This document shows positions 62,137 to 64,000 of a stretch of 64,000 nucleotides of DNA, in pieces. The notes below the pieces were generated by a model that did no database searches, was not told the origin of the DNA, and saw only the letters and a list, made by a program, of their open reading frames with translations. The stretch's first letter is position 1, and every line of letters starts with the position of its first letter. A program made the position numbers and the translations under genes. Source of the DNA: JAIXWP01 sp965247015 (GTDB lineage: Bacteria > Bacteroidota > Bacteroidia > Flavobacteriales_D > Sanyastnellaceae); contig CBDFGG010000004.1 of assembly GCA_965247015.1 (NCBI GenBank), positions 930,001 to 994,000 on the forward strand, given 5' to 3'.

Positions 62137-63414
62137 ATGACATCCTTCGAACGCACTCTTGAGTTTGCGCAGCAAATGGACCAAATCGATCCTTTGCGCT
62201 CCTTTAGAAATGAATTTCTTTTTCCGCAGCACAACGGAAAAGACGTGCTCTATTTCACAGGAAATTCACTTGGACTTCAACCGAAAAGCACAAAAGACTC
62301 TATTCTTCAAGAGCTGAATGATTGGGCAAAATATGGCGTAGAAGGGCACTTCTTAGCGGATCGTCCTTGGTTTAGCTATCATGAATTTTTCACTCAAGGC
62401 AGTGCACATCTCGTTGGTGCGAAAGAATCAGAAGTAGTTGTGATGAATCAATTAACGGTGAATCTTCACTTGTTGTTGATCTCCTTTTATCGCCCACAAG
62501 GCAAGCGGATCAAAATTCTTTTCGAAGCAAAGCCATTTCCATCTGATCACTATGCCTTTGAATCGCAAGCTCGTTTGCATGGTTTTGACCCTTCGGATGT
62601 GCTCGTAGAAATGGCTCCACGTGCAGGAGAGGTGAATCTTCGCACGGAAGATATTATTGCAAAAATTAATGAACTAGGAGATGAGTTAGCAGTGGTTTGT
62701 TTTGGCGCCGTTAACTATTTCACTGGACAATTTTTTGATATTGAAACCATCACAAAAGCGGGACACGCTGTAGGAGCTAATGTAGGCTTCGACCTCGCAC
62801 ATGCCGCTGGTAACGTGCCTTTGACGCTACATGATCACCAGGTGGATTTTGCTTGCTGGTGTACATACAAGTACTTAAACAGTGGGCCGGGCAGCGTTTC
62901 TGGAGCATTTGTTCATGAAAAACATCATTCCAACAAAGAACTCATTCGTCTTGCTGGATGGTGGGGACATAACAAAGCAACGCGTTTTCAAATGCAACCT
63001 GGATTTGATCCTATTGAATCTGCTGAAGCGTGGCAGATGAGCAATGCTCCTGTATTTAGCATGGCTGCTCATAAAGCCGCCCTCGATTTACACGAAAAAG
63101 CTACAATGCCATCACTTCGTGAAAAATCATTGAAGCTCACCGCGTATCTTGAATTCACAATTCATGAAGTACAAAAGCATGTTTCTAGAAAACTAGAGAT
63201 TCTCACGCCGAGTGATCCTGCACAACGCGGATGTCAACTATCAACTGTTGTAAATGGCGCTACGAAGCAAATCGTTAAAGACCTTGCGGACCGCGGCATT
63301 GTAGTGGATTGGAGAGAACCAAATGTGATTAGAATGGCGCCGGTGCCGATGTATAATAGCTTTGAGGATATCTATCATTTCGGAATCGCATTACAAGAGC
63401 TTTTGTCGAAGTAA
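62137..63414 (+). CDS. kynU: Kynureninase
   Basis: The start at the ATG at 62137 (MTSFERTLEFAQQMDQIDPL) gives 425 aa, as is normal; the longer upstream frame would cover the hemL promoter. The PLP enzyme cleaves kynurenine or 3-hydroxykynurenine to anthranilate or 3-hydroxyanthranilate plus alanine. Signs are YFTGNSLGLQPKS, GFDLAHAAGNVPLTLHD, the PLP Lys in CWCTYKYLNSGPG, and GWWGHNKATRFQMQPGF. It is followed after 37 nt by the TrkA-type gene. The rest of the kynurenine pathway is not in the window. Confidence 0.95.
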   Translation: MTSFERTLEFAQQMDQIDPLRSFRNEFLFPQHNGKDVLYFTGNSLGLQPKSTKDSILQELNDWAKYGVEGHFLADRPWFSYHEFFTQGSAHLVGAKESEVVVMNQLTVNLHLLLISFYRPQGKRIKILFEAKPFPSDHYAFESQARLHGFDPSDVLVEMAPRAGEVNLRTEDIIAKINELGDELAVVCFGAVNYFTGQFFDIETITKAGHAVGANVGFDLAHAAGNVPLTLHDHQVDFACWCTYKYLNSGPGSVSGAFVHEKHHSNKELIRLAGWWGHNKATRFQMQPGFDPIESAEAWQMSNAPVFSMAAHKAALDLHEKATMPSLREKSLKLTAYLEFTIHEVQKHVSRKLEILTPSDPAQRGCQLSTVVNGATKQIVKDLADRGIVVDWREPNVIRMAPVPMYNSFEDIYHFGIALQELLSK

Positions 63415-63432
63415 TCATTCATCATACATTTG
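63403..63432 (+). promoter_or_regulatory. Promoter of the TrkA/KtrA-type gene
   Basis: TTG (63403-63405), 19 nt, TACATTTG (63425-63432) is a full consensus match 19 nt before the ATG at 63452. The -33 element lies in the last codons of kynU. Confidence 0.7.
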
Positions 63433-63451
63433 TTCAATCAATTAAAGCAGT

Positions 63452-64000
63452 ATGCCAAAGAAGTACGCGGTTATCGGAGCAGGTAGATATGGTAGAGAAA
63501 TCTGTCAACGTCTTGCAGCACAAGGTGCAGAAGTATATGCATTCGATGTGGATGAAGAAAAAATTGAAGACATCAAGGACTCTGTTTCACTAGCAGTTTC
63601 TTTGGACAGCACTGATAAGAAAGCATTGGAGGCAAACCGCATCCACGAAATGAAAGCGGTGATTATTGCCATTGGAGAAAACTTCGAGGCAACAGTTCTT
63701 ACGGCAATCAATCTCATTGATATGGGCATCCCACGCGTCATTGCGCGTGCCAGTGGTGAAACCCAAACTCGAATTTTGGAGAAAATTGGTGTTCAGGAAA
63801 TTCTTTCTCCTGAAAGTGAGGTCGCAACTATCGTTGCTGAGCGCCTATTAAATCCTAGTATTACTGCCTTCCTTCGTCTTCCAGATGAATATGAAATCGC
63901 GGAAATTAAATGTCCTAAAGGTGTTGCAAATCGCACCTTAGAAGACATCGGGCTTCGTGACAAATATGGTCTCACACTGATCACGCTCAAGCGTGCTTAT
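63452..64000 (+). CDS. TrkA/KtrA-type potassium channel regulatory subunit (partial)
   Basis: The frame is open from the ATG at 63452 to the window edge, 183 codons. The N-terminal Rossmann nucleotide-binding domain (MPKKYAVIGAGRYGREICQR, VYAFDVDEEKIEDIKD, AVIIAIGENFEATVLTAINL) is followed by the beginning of a TrkA-C domain (TAFLRLPDEYEIAEIKCPKG). These cytosolic subunits gate Ktr/Trk potassium channels in response to ATP/ADP, NADH or c-di-AMP. The full protein is usually about 225 aa, so roughly 40 residues are missing. A channel gene may follow outside the window. Confidence 0.92.
   Translation, partial: MPKKYAVIGAGRYGREICQRLAAQGAEVYAFDVDEEKIEDIKDSVSLAVSLDSTDKKALEANRIHEMKAVIIAIGENFEATVLTAINLIDMGIPRVIARASGETQTRILEKIGVQEILSPESEVATIVAERLLNPSITAFLRLPDEYEIAEIKCPKGVANRTLEDIGLRDKYGLTLITLKRAY

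Noticed and set aside
62037..62234. N-terminal extension of hemL
   Set aside because: It would cross the TATCTTTG promoter and the kynU start; HemL homologues start at the NTSKSQALFEKA segment.
1..64000. tRNA, rRNA, riboswitch or replication-origin signals
   Set aside because: I found no cloverleaf-like sequence, rRNA segment or recognisable riboswitch in the intergenic regions; a covariance-model scan would be needed to exclude small RNAs.

Overview
The window is about 64 kb of a Bacteroidota chromosome, most likely Flavobacteriales. The evidence is the type IX secretion (T9SS) type A and type B C-terminal domains, PorP/SprF and PorE-like proteins, alternative complex III (actABCDEF) joined to cytochrome oxidase genes, A-rich leaders, and promoters of the Bacteroidota form TTG-N17..23-TANNTTTG. 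No rRNA, tRNA, CRISPR array, transposase or phage gene was seen. Genus cannot be assigned from the sequence alone.

Layout. 1-4270 (minus): a TonB-dependent receptor between two secreted proteins. 4554-17132 (plus): two giant T9SS type B cargo proteins (2390 and 1211 aa) around an ECF sigma factor and a membrane anti-sigma-like protein that itself ends in a gliding-motility C-terminal-like domain. 17220-22544 (plus): radA, a polytopic membrane protein, a NeuB-family synthase and pepP. 22531-25518: four related repeat/hairpin elements placed at the 3' ends of successive genes, around a four-helix-bundle (23S rRNA intervening-sequence type) gene, trhO and an Mpo1-like gene. 25704-31082: small and secreted proteins, queG, ruvB. 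31144-39573: PorE-like OmpA protein, PorP/SprF, an M43 metalloprotease, and divergently a 1467-aa PKD-rich type B cargo. 39563-40855: a stand-alone N-terminal domain of an RluA-type pseudouridine synthase and a GyrI-like protein. 40930-52666 (minus): the respiratory operon actABCDEF-coxBA. 52890-64000: SPOR protein, tyrosine catabolism (hmgA-hppD), nitronate monooxygenase, panD, a flippase-like protein, rfaE2, comF, two unknown genes, hemL, kynU and the start of a TrkA/KtrA potassium-channel subunit.

How genes work together. The act-cox operon carries electrons from menaquinol to oxygen through ActA/ActE hemes and the CuA site of CoxB. SprF, PorE-like and the type B cargos form a surface-display module. 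The sigma/anti-sigma pair between two cargo genes looks like a dedicated regulator of the cell surface. HppD and HmgA are consecutive steps of homogentisate metabolism.

Most unusual signal. At 22531-25188, four composite elements combine 7-bp tandem arrays with triloop hairpins of shared CTCGGC stem. They lie at or 3 nt after the stop codons of pepP, trhO, the Mpo1-like gene and a small secreted protein gene. Two copies in inverted orientation bracket the four-helix-bundle gene. I do not recognise this as a named element family. A second point of interest is the anti-sigma-like protein bearing a T9SS type B-like domain.
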